A DNA stretch of 40,464 bases from Solirubrobacterales bacterium. Lineage in GTDB: Bacteria; Actinomycetota; Thermoleophilia; Solirubrobacterales; Solirubrobacteraceae. Below the pieces are notes generated by a model. The model saw nothing but the letters and a program-made list of their open reading frames with translations. It was not told the DNA's origin and ran no database searches. This document shows positions 6,895 to 15,334 of this stretch, piece after piece. Numbering within the stretch: the stretch's first letter is position 1; each line of letters begins with the position of its first letter. The translations under genes were made by a program, and so were the position numbers. The DNA lies in NCBI GenBank assembly GCA_019241635.1, contig JAFAWR010000137.1, forward strand, positions 1 through 40,464, written 5' to 3'.

Positions 6895-7856
6895 GCCGGC
6901 TGGAGCGAGCCAGGAGTATCGGCGGTGGTGGCGTGTGGTGCCGTGGCGAGGCTGTCCATCGCGGTCGTGAGTTCGCCGGCGAGTTCGGCGAGGGCACGGA
7001 TGCGTGCGTCCTCACGCGCTCCGCACCAGATCAGCCCGATCGCGAGCCCGGGCGCGTCACGCATCGGCACGGTCACGATGTCCTCGCGACCCGGTCCCAG
7101 ATACGCACGACGCGCCACTGGCCAGACGATGCGACCCTGCGCGATCAGCGTCACGACCTCCTTGATCGTGCGGACGGGGTAGGTGCGGCGGATCGGACGA
7201 CCGGACGGGGTGAACGGCGGGAGCGCTGTCTCGTAGAGCGCAGCGGGGAACGTGGAGGGCACGCGTGCCGTGTCCTCTTCAGCCAGGTCCTCGATCGACA
7301 CCGAGCTCAGGCTGGCCAGGCGGTGCCCGCGCGCCACGGCCAGGCGCATGGCATAGCGCTCGAGCGCCGGACCCGCGACCAGATCGGGCTCGCCGATCGG
7401 CAGGTAGTTGTAAAGGACATCGACCTCGCCTTGCCGGAGGGCGCGGTAGGGGTCGAAGACATCGGTCTCGTGAAGCGTGACCTCACAGCCCGGGTAGCGG
7501 GCCTCGAACTGCCTGATCAGATCGCCGAGGATCGGCCCCTCGGTGGTGCTGCTGAAGCCAACGCGGATCCGGCCGGCCGGTGCGCCCACTTCGCGCTGGG
7601 TTTCCTGGACGGCGAGTTGAACTGTCGCGTAGGCAGGTTCGATCCGTTTGCGGAACCGCTCGCCCAGCGTGGTGACCCTCACCTTGCGGCTGGTGCGCGT
7701 GAACAGCTGTCCACCGAGTTTGACCTCGAGGGCCTGGATGGTCTGGCTGACACGGGCGGGCGTGATCAGCAGTCGCTCGGCGGTGCGGCCGTAGTGGAGC
7801 TCCTCGGCCAGCGTGAGGAACACGCGGATCTCGCGCAGTTCCACGGAACTGAACAT
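6891..7856 (-). CDS. LysR family transcriptional regulator
   Basis: This 321-residue protein has the normal LysR length and layout: winged helix at about 1-65 (RVFLTLAEELHYGRTAERL, ARVSQTIQALEVKLGGQLF) followed by a two-lobe substrate-binding domain from about residue 90 (RIRVGFSSTTEGPILGDLI) to the end. It is transcribed away from the aldo/keto reductase gene, with a 107-bp shared promoter region, the usual arrangement for a LysR activator and its target. The target operon is then probably the reductase plus drug exporter. The effector is unknown. A truncated copy of its 5' end follows immediately downstream. Confidence 0.92.
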   Translation of the reverse strand: MFSSVELREIRVFLTLAEELHYGRTAERLLITPARVSQTIQALEVKLGGQLFTRTSRKVRVTTLGERFRKRIEPAYATVQLAVQETQREVGAPAGRIRVGFSSTTEGPILGDLIRQFEARYPGCEVTLHETDVFDPYRALRQGEVDVLYNYLPIGEPDLVAGPALERYAMRLAVARGHRLASLSSVSIEDLAEEDTARVPSTFPAALYETALPPFTPSGRPIRRTYPVRTIKEVVTLIAQGRIVWPVARRAYLGPGREDIVTVPMRDAPGLAIGLIWCGAREDARIRALAELAGELTTAMDSLATAPHATTADTPGSLQPA

Positions 7857-7963
7857 CGTTAAGGAAGCCTATACGGTGCGCAAAGCGATTGGGGCTTGTT
7901 CGCCTGGCCGGGCGCGCGCAGACTGAACGCCAGTTGACCATTCGCGGCGATCAGAGGTTTTCG

Positions 7964-9085
7964 ATGCGCTACAGACTGTTTGGAGGATCCGGGCTGCGGG
8001 TTTCTGAGTTGTGCCTGGGCACGATGGCGTTCGGGGAGGACTGGGGATGGGGAGCGTCGCTGCAGGAGTGCGCGCGGATCCTGACGGCGTTCGCCGAGGC
8101 GGGCGGAAACTTCATCGACACCGCCGACGTGTACACGAACGGCAGCTCCGAACGGGTGCTGGGCGAGCTGCTGGGTGCCGACCGCGACCGGTTCGTGCTC
8201 GCGACGAAGTACACGTGCGCGCGCGACGCGCGGGATCCCAACGCTGCCGGCAATCACCGAAAGAACCTCGTCGCGGCGCTGGACGCGAGCCTGAAGCGGC
8301 TGCGGACCGACTACGTCGATGTGCTCTACGTGCACATCTGGGACTTTCTGACGCCGGTCGCGGAGGTGATGCGGGCGCTCGACGATCAGGTGCGCGCCGG
8401 CAAGGTCTTGTATGTGGGGGTCAGCGACACGCCGGCGTGGATCGTGGCGCACGCGAACACGCTCGCCGAGGAGCGCGGCTGGACGCCGTTCTCGGCGGTT
8501 CAGGTGCAGTACAGCCTGGCGGAGCGCACGATTGAGCGCGAGTACCTGCCGATGGCCAGGATGCTCGACCTCGCGGTCACGGCGTGGGCGCCGCTGGGCA
8601 TGGGCGTACTCACCGGCAAATACTCCGATGGCGCGTCCGCGAGGGGTGATGGCAGGCTGACCAAGCCCGAGATGGCCGGCGCCGCGATGCTGAGCGAGCG
8701 CAACCACCGAATCGCCGAGGCGGTCCGTGAGGTCGGGGCCGCCCTCGGTGCCTCGCCGGCGCAGGTGGCGTTGGCGTGGCTGCTCGGGCGCCCAGGAGTC
8801 GTGCTGCCGATCGTCGGTACGCGCAAGGCGGCGCAGCTGCGCGAGAACCTCGCCGCGATCCACCTGACGCTCGGAGCCGAGCAACTCGCGCGGCTCGAGG
8901 AGGCGACCGCAATCGACCGTGGGTTCCCGCATGAATTCATCGAGCACGCGCTCGGGAGCGGCTTCGTGCTCGGCGAGACGGCCGGTCTTGTCGACAACCA
9001 CCGCGCGGGTCGCTCCGGACTTTCGATCCCGCGGCAGCGCGTCGCCGCCGATCCCGGGCAGCTCGAGCTCGCCCACACACGATGA
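7964..9085 (+). CDS. Aldo/keto reductase
   Basis: The 373-residue protein is a TIM-barrel NAD(P)H-dependent oxidoreductase. The catalytic tetrad is visible: Asp52 and Tyr57 in FIDTADVYTNG, Lys82 in VLATKYT, His124 in LYVHIWD. The nucleotide phosphate region near the C-terminus reads PIVGTRKAAQLREN. The ATG at 7964 is preferred over an upstream GTG because MRYRLFGGSGLRVS is the canonical start and AGAGG lies six bases before it. Its stop overlaps the start of the drug exporter (ATGA). With the divergent LysR it forms a likely regulon for reducing and exporting an aldehyde or ketone. The substrate cannot be told from sequence. Confidence 0.93.
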   Translation: MRYRLFGGSGLRVSELCLGTMAFGEDWGWGASLQECARILTAFAEAGGNFIDTADVYTNGSSERVLGELLGADRDRFVLATKYTCARDARDPNAAGNHRKNLVAALDASLKRLRTDYVDVLYVHIWDFLTPVAEVMRALDDQVRAGKVLYVGVSDTPAWIVAHANTLAEERGWTPFSAVQVQYSLAERTIEREYLPMARMLDLAVTAWAPLGMGVLTGKYSDGASARGDGRLTKPEMAGAAMLSERNHRIAEAVREVGAALGASPAQVALAWLLGRPGVVLPIVGTRKAAQLRENLAAIHLTLGAEQLARLEEATAIDRGFPHEFIEHALGSGFVLGETAGLVDNHRAGRSGLSIPRQRVAADPGQLELAHTR

Positions 9086-10599
9086 GCTCGGTCGCCACTC
9101 CAGCCGGCGCCGCGTCGGCCGCGTCGGCCGCGTCGCAGCCTGGGCGGACCCGTTGGTTCGCTTTGCTCGTCGTGTGCTCGGGGATGCTGATGATCGTGCT
9201 CGACGCGACGATCGTGACCGTCGCGCTGCCGCTCATCCAGCGCGAGCTCCACTTCTCCCAGGCGAATCTTGCCTGGGTCACGAACGCCTACCTGATCACG
9301 TTTGGCGGGCTGCTGATGCTCGCCGGGCGGCTGGGCGATCTGCTCGGGCCCAAGCGTGTCTTCGTGAGCGGCCTTTGCCTATTCACCGCCGCCTCGGCGC
9401 TCTGCGGGATCGCGAGCGATCAGTACATGCTGATCGCGGCGCGGTTCGTTCAGGGCGCCGGTGGGGCGCTCACCTCGGGCGTGATCCTGGAAATGATCGT
9501 GACGATGTTCCCTGACCCGGCCGAGCAGCCGCGGGCGCTTGGCGTGTACGGGTTTGTCGCGACCGCCGGCGGGTCGATCGGCCTGCTTGCCGGAGGCGTG
9601 CTGACCCAGGCGATCAACTGGCACTGGATCTTCTACGTCAACCTGCCGATCGGGCTGGCCACCCTGTACGGGGCATTCCGGCTGCTGCCGGCTGACCGCG
9701 GAAGGGGGTGGCGCCGCGATACCGATGTGCTCGGCGCCGGGCTGTTGGTGCTCGCGCTGATGATCGGCGTGTACACGATCGTCGAGACGAGCCGCTACGG
9801 GTGGGGCTCGGCCCACACGGGTGGCTTTGCCGCCGCCGCGGTTGCGCTGATGATCGCGTTCCTGGCGCGTGAGCTGTTCGCGACCAACCCGATTGTCCCG
9901 CTCCGATTCTTTCGCTCCCGTAACACCGCCGGCGCGAACCTCGGGCAAACACTGGCGATGGCGGCGATGTTCGGCCAGTTCTTCATCGGCGTCCTATACC
10001 TGCAACACGTGCTCGGGTACGACCCGCTGCAGACCGGGCTGGCCTTCTTGCCCATCACACTGCTCGGCGGGGCGCTGCCACTGTGGCTGACTCCGCGATT
10101 GCAGCTGCGGTTCGGCGCCAAGCCAACCTTGATCCTGGGCCTCGCTCTACTCGCCGGGGGGCTCACCCTGCTCACGCGAGTCCCAGCCGGCGCACGGTAC
10201 CTGTCGGATTTCCTTCCCGCGATGGTGCTCCTCGGTGCCGGTAACGGGCTGGCGATCCTCTCGATCATGACTCTCGCGATGGGCGATGCGGGACCCGAAG
10301 ACACCGGTCTCGCGTCAGGAACCGTCAATACGACTCTCCAGCTCGGAGGAGCGATCGGCGTCGCCATTCTGGCCAGCCTGTCCACCGCCCACACCCATAG
10401 CATGCTCGTCCACGGCATAAGCAACCAGGTCGCGCTGCTCGCGGGATACCACCTCGCGTTCTCGGTCGCATCCGGCGCGATGATCGCAGCGCTGCTCATT
10501 GCGCTCAGCGTGCTCAAGGAGCCGCAGCGTGTGGCCGCCACCGAGGACCTGGTCGGCTCGCCCAACCCTCCGCTACCGGCTGACACCGCCCGGGCATGA
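9082..10599 (+). CDS. MFS drug exporter, DHA2 (EmrB/QacA-like) family
   Basis: The 505-residue protein fits a 14-helix proton-coupled exporter. Helix 1 carries LDATIVTVALP (family motif D1), the loop between helices 2 and 3 GRLGDLLGPKRV (motif A), and helix 5 the GSIGLLAGG region of motif C, followed by WHWIFYVNLPIG. The N-terminal tail contains an Ala/Ser stretch encoded by a 9-bp tandem repeat near 9111-9136. Start and preceding stop overlap, so it is co-translated with the aldo/keto reductase. Substrates of such pumps are lipophilic cations or antibiotics, but the actual substrate is unknown. Confidence 0.93.
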   Translation: MSSVATPAGAASAASAASQPGRTRWFALLVVCSGMLMIVLDATIVTVALPLIQRELHFSQANLAWVTNAYLITFGGLLMLAGRLGDLLGPKRVFVSGLCLFTAASALCGIASDQYMLIAARFVQGAGGALTSGVILEMIVTMFPDPAEQPRALGVYGFVATAGGSIGLLAGGVLTQAINWHWIFYVNLPIGLATLYGAFRLLPADRGRGWRRDTDVLGAGLLVLALMIGVYTIVETSRYGWGSAHTGGFAAAAVALMIAFLARELFATNPIVPLRFFRSRNTAGANLGQTLAMAAMFGQFFIGVLYLQHVLGYDPLQTGLAFLPITLLGGALPLWLTPRLQLRFGAKPTLILGLALLAGGLTLLTRVPAGARYLSDFLPAMVLLGAGNGLAILSIMTLAMGDAGPEDTGLASGTVNTTLQLGGAIGVAILASLSTAHTHSMLVHGISNQVALLAGYHLAFSVASGAMIAALLIALSVLKEPQRVAATEDLVGSPNPPLPADTARA

Positions 10600-10804
10600 C
10601 AACCGATGGGTATTCCAGGGGATCGTCTATCACGACCGGGGCGGCGGCATGATCACACCGAGGCTGAGATCTCCGCGGCTGTTCGTGCCGGATTGCCGCT
10701 CGCGCGACCGCTGGCCACCCGAGACTGGTCGGCGAGGACGGGCGTGCTGTCACACCGAGGAAGGTTGTCTTGTCCTGTAGTTGGTCCTTCGATCAAGGCG
10801 GTTG

Positions 10805-11800
10805 ATGATGAGAGTGTTTGTGGCGGGTGCCAGCGGCGCGATTGGCAGGCAGCTGGTGCCGCGTCTCGTGGCCGCGGGTCACGAGGTCACCGGCATGACG
10901 CGGAGCGAGTCAAAGCAGGAGATGCTGGCCGAGCTGGGTGCCGTGCCGGTGGTGGCCGACGCGCTCGATCCGGATCAAGTCGCGGCCGCGGTGGCACACG
11001 CGAGGGCGGAGGTGATCGTGCATCAGTTGACCGCGATCGGGGCGCTCGACCTGCGGCACTTCGATCGGGACTTCGCACTGACCAACCGGCTGCGGACTGA
11101 TGGCACGGATTATCTGCTCTCGGCCGGCCATGCGGTGGGGGTGCGGCGGTTCGTGGCGCAGAGCAACGCGGCGTTCCCGTACCCACGCACGGGCGGGCCG
11201 GTGAAGGACGAAGAGGAGCCGCTTGACCCCTCGCCGGTGCGCGAGTGGCGCGGGATGGTGGCCGCGCTCCGGCATCTCGAATACGTGGTCCTGGGCGCCG
11301 AGTGGACGGAGGGGATCGTGCTGCGCTACGGCGCGCTCTACGGTCCGGGCACGTCGCTGGCGCCGGGCGAGGAACAGTTCGAGATGATCCGCAAGCGCAA
11401 GTTCCCGATCGTTGGTAGTGGCGCAGGGGTGTGGTCGTTCGTTCACATCGCCGACGCCGCCGAGGCAACGGTGGCCGCGGTCGAGCGTGGCAGTCGCGGT
11501 ATCTACAACGTGGTCGACGATGACCCGGCGCCGGTCGCGGAATGGTTGCCCGCGCTCGCGCAACAGCTGGGGGCGAAGAAGCCGATCCGCGTGCCGCGGT
11601 TCGTCGGGCGGCTGTTCGCGGGAGAGGTTGGCGCGGTGATGATGACCGAGCTCCGCGGCGCCTCCAATGCCAAAGCCAAGCGCGAGCTCGGATGGCAGCC
11701 GAAGCATCCGAGCTGGAGGCAAGGGCTTGCGGGCGCAGCAGCACGAGCCGCGCGGCCTACGTCAAGCGAGCCCGGCTGGCGAGTGGAGCTCACAGGCTGA
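10805..11800 (+). CDS. NAD-dependent epimerase/dehydratase family protein (atypical SDR)
   Basis: The 331-residue protein begins MMRVFVAGASGAIGRQLV, a Rossmann fold with the G-x-x-G-x-x-G dinucleotide motif. It continues with strand-turn elements of extended short-chain dehydrogenases (VVADALDPDQ, RFVAQSNAAFPY, VLRYGALYGPGT, FVHIADAAEATVAAVE, YNVVDDDP). The classical YxxxK pair is not apparent at its usual place, which places it among atypical members with uncertain catalysis. ATG at 10805 or 10808 are equally possible; an ATG further upstream adds eight residues outside the fold. A 205-bp gap separates it from the exporter, so it starts a new transcription unit with the small genes that follow. 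Confidence 0.88.
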   Translation: MMRVFVAGASGAIGRQLVPRLVAAGHEVTGMTRSESKQEMLAELGAVPVVADALDPDQVAAAVAHARAEVIVHQLTAIGALDLRHFDRDFALTNRLRTDGTDYLLSAGHAVGVRRFVAQSNAAFPYPRTGGPVKDEEEPLDPSPVREWRGMVAALRHLEYVVLGAEWTEGIVLRYGALYGPGTSLAPGEEQFEMIRKRKFPIVGSGAGVWSFVHIADAAEATVAAVERGSRGIYNVVDDDPAPVAEWLPALAQQLGAKKPIRVPRFVGRLFAGEVGAVMMTELRGASNAKAKRELGWQPKHPSWRQGLAGAAARAARPTSSEPGWRVELTG

Positions 11801-11866
11801 GCGACCCGGAGCCCGACTCGAGTTCTCATCGCAGCCGGAAATGTTCACCCCGACCAAAGGGACGAA

Positions 11867-12364
11867 ATGTCAACCGCCGAGGAAGCAAGTAACAAGGCGC
11901 TGCTCGTGCGCTTCGAGGAGGCGCTGAGCAGCGGCGATTGGAGGCTCATATCAGAGACGATCGACGAGCTGGTCGCGCCTGATGCAGTGATCAGCACGCC
12001 GCTGCCGATCGCAGAGACCGGGGCGGCGCTGCTGAAGGAGGTGTTCGCGAGACTCCATCGCGCGTTTCCGGACCTTCAAATCACGATCGAGGATCTGATC
12101 GCCGAGGGGAATAAAGTCGTCGCCCGCGACACGGTCACCGGCACCCACCTGGGCGAGTACATGGGGATCCCCCCGACCGGAAAATCGGTCACCTACAACG
12201 AGATCTTCATCTGCCGCTTCGAGGACAGCCGCATCGCCGAGACCTGGGGCGTCGTCGATGTCCTCTCGCAGTTGCGGCAACTCGGAGCGGTTTCGGTGGG
12301 CGCGCCAGTATCACCGCAAGCGGGCGATCAACTGCCACGTGAAGCCGCCGTACCGTCCTCCTGA
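11867..12364 (+). CDS. SnoaL-like / ester cyclase family protein
   Basis: The 165-residue product has the SnoaL-like alpha+beta barrel pattern: N-terminal helix NKALLVRFEEALSSGDW, a HRAFPDLQITIEDLIAEGNK segment and then VVARDTVTGTHLGEYMGIPPTG, IFICRFEDSRIAETWGVVDV. That order is characteristic of the polyketide-cyclase-like superfamily, which includes hydrolases, isomerases and many proteins with no known activity. The ATG follows AAAGGGACGA. It lies between an SDR and a VOC gene in the same direction, which suggests a small catabolic or modification cassette. The 30-residue C-terminal tail is Pro/Ala-rich and outside the domain. Confidence 0.85.
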   Translation: MSTAEEASNKALLVRFEEALSSGDWRLISETIDELVAPDAVISTPLPIAETGAALLKEVFARLHRAFPDLQITIEDLIAEGNKVVARDTVTGTHLGEYMGIPPTGKSVTYNEIFICRFEDSRIAETWGVVDVLSQLRQLGAVSVGAPVSPQAGDQLPREAAVPSS

Positions 12365-12399
12365 CACCGACAACTCAAGACGAAGGAGCTGAGCGGGCC

Positions 12400-12801
12400 A
12401 TGCCCCCAAATGAACTCCGGGTAGTCCTCACCGTCGAGAACCATGAGCAGGCCGTGTCGTTCTACCGCGACGCGGTCGGCCTCACGCAGCTCGCCGACTG
12501 GAGCAGCGAGAGCGGGAAGGTCGTGTTGCTGGGCGGCGTCTCGGCGACGCTGGAGCTCGTGGAGGAACGGCAGGCGGCCCTGATCGACCGCACCGAGGTG
12601 GGGCGACGGGTAGCCGGCCCGGTGCGGCTCGCGCTCTCGACCGATGACTCGGACGGCCTCGCCGAGCGGCTCGGGGCAGCTGGTGCCGAGCTCCTCGGCG
12701 ACCCGGTCGACACGCCCTGGGGCGACCGTAACGCCCGGCTGCGCACCCCAGACGGAATGCAGCTCACCCTATTCACCAGCCTCGAGGCACGGGCACGATG
12801 A
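12400..12801 (+). CDS. VOC superfamily (glyoxalase/bleomycin-resistance-like) protein
   Basis: The 133 residues form two beta-alpha-beta-beta-beta modules typical of the vicinal oxygen chelate fold: VVLTVENHEQAVSFYRDAVG, VVLLGGVSATLELVEE, VRLALSTDDSDGLAERLGAAG and DTPWGDRNARLRTPDGMQLTLF (shown as pattern in separate parts). Metal-ligand positions are partly occupied (Glu in LELVE), while the usual His near the start is absent, so enzyme activity is uncertain. AAGGAG stands 11 bases upstream of the ATG. The spacing to the SnoaL-like gene is 35 bp, consistent with one transcript. Confidence 0.85.
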   Translation: MPPNELRVVLTVENHEQAVSFYRDAVGLTQLADWSSESGKVVLLGGVSATLELVEERQAALIDRTEVGRRVAGPVRLALSTDDSDGLAERLGAAGAELLGDPVDTPWGDRNARLRTPDGMQLTLFTSLEARAR

Positions 12802-12861
12802 GTCTCCGGTCACCAGAGTCCTGGGTCGGCGGCAACGCAATCCCGCGGAGGTAGCGATCCG

Positions 12862-13721
12862 GTGCGCGTGAAGGTGCTCACGATCAACGTACAGAACAAC
12901 GAGGGCGGTGATGCCCGCCGGATCGCGCTGCTCAACCGAGGCCTGCGGGACATCTCACCCGACCTGGTCGCGTTCCAGGAAGTGATTCGCACCGACCAGG
13001 GCGATCAGCTGGCCGAGCTGCTCGATGGAACCGGCTTGCACGGCACCCACCAAAGCGAGGTGATGGCCTACCAACCACCGTGGACCGACCGGTACGGTGG
13101 CAGCGCGCTCGCGACCCGATGGCCACACCGGATCGTCGAAGTGCTCGACCTCCGCTCCGCCGACGCTCGGGACGTGCCCTGGTGCACCCTCGCGGCAATC
13201 GTGGCTCTGCCCGAGCTGGGCGAGTTGCTGTTCATCGCCACGACCACCTCCTGGCGGCCGGAGGCCGAAGCGGCTCGTGAGCGTCAGGTGGTAGCGATCG
13301 CCGACCTCGACGCCCGCCACCGCCGCACGCTCCCGACGATCATCGCGGGCGATCTGAACGCCTCACCACACGCCGCGAGCATCCGATATCTCACCGGACT
13401 GCAATCACTCGAAGGCCGCAGCGCCCACTCCACGACGCCTGGGCGATCGCCGGCGACGGCCCGGGATACACCTGGACCGTGGATAACCCGGCCGCCGGGG
13501 AAGAGATCGATCAAATCATCCGACAGCCCGAGCACCGCCGCCGCCTCGACTACATCCTCATCGGCTCCTGGCACGCACACCCCCACGCGAGCGCCCGGGT
13601 ACATCGCGCGTCGCTCGTCTTCAACCAGCCAGCCGATGGAATCTGGCCGAGCGACCATTTCGGCGTGCTCGCCGAGATCGAGGTCCTCGCCAACCAGCGG
13701 CCGACTCAAGACGAGAGCTGA
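12862..13721 (+). pseudogene. Endonuclease/exonuclease/phosphatase family protein, frameshifted
   Basis: The GTG start follows GGAGG and gives MRVKVLTINVQN, the first strand of the EEP fold. Conserved parts appear in order: catalytic Glu in LVAFQEV, the IIAGDLNASP loop, and the final SDH in WPSDHFGVLAEIEV. The last third is in another frame. The first frame is good up to GLQSLEGRSAH and the second resumes DAWAIAGDGPGYTWTVDNPA, so about one base is missing near 13421-13425. Reading on in the first frame gives a low-complexity tail, not EEP. The defect may be a recent mutation or a sequencing error. Joined, the protein would be about 286 residues, normal for the family. Confidence 0.82.
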
Positions 13722-13727
13722 CCCAGA

Positions 13728-14090
13728 ATGGACATCCGGCCTTCAGCGAGCGAGTGGCCCTGGCCACGAGAACTCGACGCTCTGATCGCCGCGCCTAACT
13801 CGCACCGGCTCCTATTCGAGAACGACCGCGTTCGCGTGCTCGAGATCGTGATCGAGCCCGGAGCGCGCGAACCAGAGCACACCCATCCCTGGCCGAGCGT
13901 CATGATCGTCGACCAACCGGCCCGCATCCGCTATTACGAACATGGGGTCCCGACATTCGAATCGCCCGCCGAGGTCACGCCGAAGCCGACTCGGACCGCG
14001 AGCTGGATGGACCCCGAAGGACCCCACTCGGTCGAGAACATCGATTTCACTCCGTACCACGCGCTGCGCGTCGAGCTGCGAGATGGCTAG
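13728..14090 (+). CDS. Cupin-like small protein
   Basis: The 120-residue product has a single cupin-type barrel pattern: RLLFENDRVRVLEIVIEPGA, then EPEHTHPWPSVMIV as the metal-binding His/Glu motif, and DPEGPHSVENI as the second motif with a His. This suggests a metal-binding single-domain cupin, with no specific reaction inferable. It starts six bases after the frameshifted EEP gene and ends 24 bases before the ammonia-lyase-like gene, so it is likely part of the same transcript. Confidence 0.82.
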   Translation: MDIRPSASEWPWPRELDALIAAPNSHRLLFENDRVRVLEIVIEPGAREPEHTHPWPSVMIVDQPARIRYYEHGVPTFESPAEVTPKPTRTASWMDPEGPHSVENIDFTPYHALRVELRDG

Positions 14091-14114
14091 CGAGACACCC
14101 AGGCCGTGGGCGGC

Positions 14115-15134
14115 ATGAGATCGCTCATCAATCACGCCCTGCGCACCTCCGCGGTCCCGGCGCCCAAGGATGACGCCATCGCGTTTCACCAGACCCTGAG
14201 CGAGTACGCGTCGACGCCCGTCCACCAGCTCGACGCGATCGCATCCGAACTCGGTGTTGCCGGCCTGGGCGTCAAGGACGAGTCCATCCGGCTTGGGCTG
14301 CCGGCGTTCAAGATCCTGGGCGCCTCGTGGGCTGTCGAACGCGCGCTTCGCGAACAGCCCGACGTACGCACCCTGGTCGCCGGCAGCGCGGGCAACCACG
14401 GCCGAGCGGTCGCCCATGCCGCCGCACGGCGGGAATTGGCGTGCCGCATATTCCTGCCACAGCGCTCGCTCGCGGTGCGACGCCGAGCGATCACCGACGA
14501 AGGTGCCGAGGTCATCGTCGTGGACGGCACCTACCAGGACGCTGTCGACGCGGCCGCACGTGCCGCGATGGACGATGGAACCGCGCTGATCGCCGACGTT
14601 GGGGAAACGGGCCCGCCCGAGTGGGTCATCGATGGCTACGCCACGCTGTTCGCCGAGGCCGCGCGACAAGCCGTCTACGACCTCATCCTCGTCCCCGTCG
14701 GAGTGGGCTCGCTGGCCGCTGCCGCCGCGCGCCACGGCGCGCAGGTGGGCGCGACGGTCATCGGTGTCGAACCGGCCACGGCCGCCTGCCTCACCGCCTC
14801 ACTCACCCAGGGTCGGCCGACGCCGGTGCCTACCCCCGGGACGACAATGGCCGGCCTCGACTGCGCGGAGGTCTCGCCGGCGGCCTGGCCGAGCCTCCAG
14901 CGCGGGATAGCGGGCACGATCACGATCAGCGACGCCGAGGCCGACGCCGCCGTGCGCGAGCTCACCACCTACGGCCTGGCCATTGGCGAGTCGGGCGCCG
15001 CACCGCTCGCCGGGCTACGTGCCCTGCAAAACGATGATGACTGTCGTGCGCTTCGCGAGCACTTGGCGATCAACCCTCGGACACGCGTCCTGCTCATCGC
15101 CACGGAAGGCCTCACCGGAACCCGAGCCCGGTGA
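14115..15134 (+). CDS. Diaminopropionate ammonia-lyase-like PLP enzyme
   Basis: The 339-residue protein is a fold-type II PLP enzyme (threonine dehydratase/diaminopropionate ammonia-lyase group). The Schiff-base lysine is Lys66 in PAFKILGASWA. The substrate/phosphate loop is SAGNHGRAVAHAA, and the glycine loop VGVGSLAAAAA lies in the C-terminal half. The text pattern FK-LGA-WA and GNHGRAVA is closest to diaminopropionate ammonia-lyase, which cleaves 2,3-diaminopropionate to pyruvate and ammonia. The length is about 60 residues shorter than typical DpaL, so a related dehydratase is possible. ATG at 14115 and GTG at 14106 are both usable. Confidence 0.85.
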   Translation: MRSLINHALRTSAVPAPKDDAIAFHQTLSEYASTPVHQLDAIASELGVAGLGVKDESIRLGLPAFKILGASWAVERALREQPDVRTLVAGSAGNHGRAVAHAAARRELACRIFLPQRSLAVRRRAITDEGAEVIVVDGTYQDAVDAAARAAMDDGTALIADVGETGPPEWVIDGYATLFAEAARQAVYDLILVPVGVGSLAAAAARHGAQVGATVIGVEPATAACLTASLTQGRPTPVPTPGTTMAGLDCAEVSPAAWPSLQRGIAGTITISDAEADAAVRELTTYGLAIGESGAAPLAGLRALQNDDDCRALREHLAINPRTRVLLIATEGLTGTRAR

Positions 15135-15334
15135 CCGCGAGATCGGGGCCGCGGCTGATTCGCTCTGCGCGGAGCGGTCGGTTTCGAGCTCGGCGGGAGG
15201 CACAAGTCGGCGAGTGAGCAAGAGGGTCCACGGGCGATCTCCTGCAGTTGCCTGGGGATCCAGACGCCGCGTGTCCGCGGGCGGAACGGGTGACCCGGCG
15301 ATCGTCGCTAAGGACCTGTCCGGATCGGGAGCCC

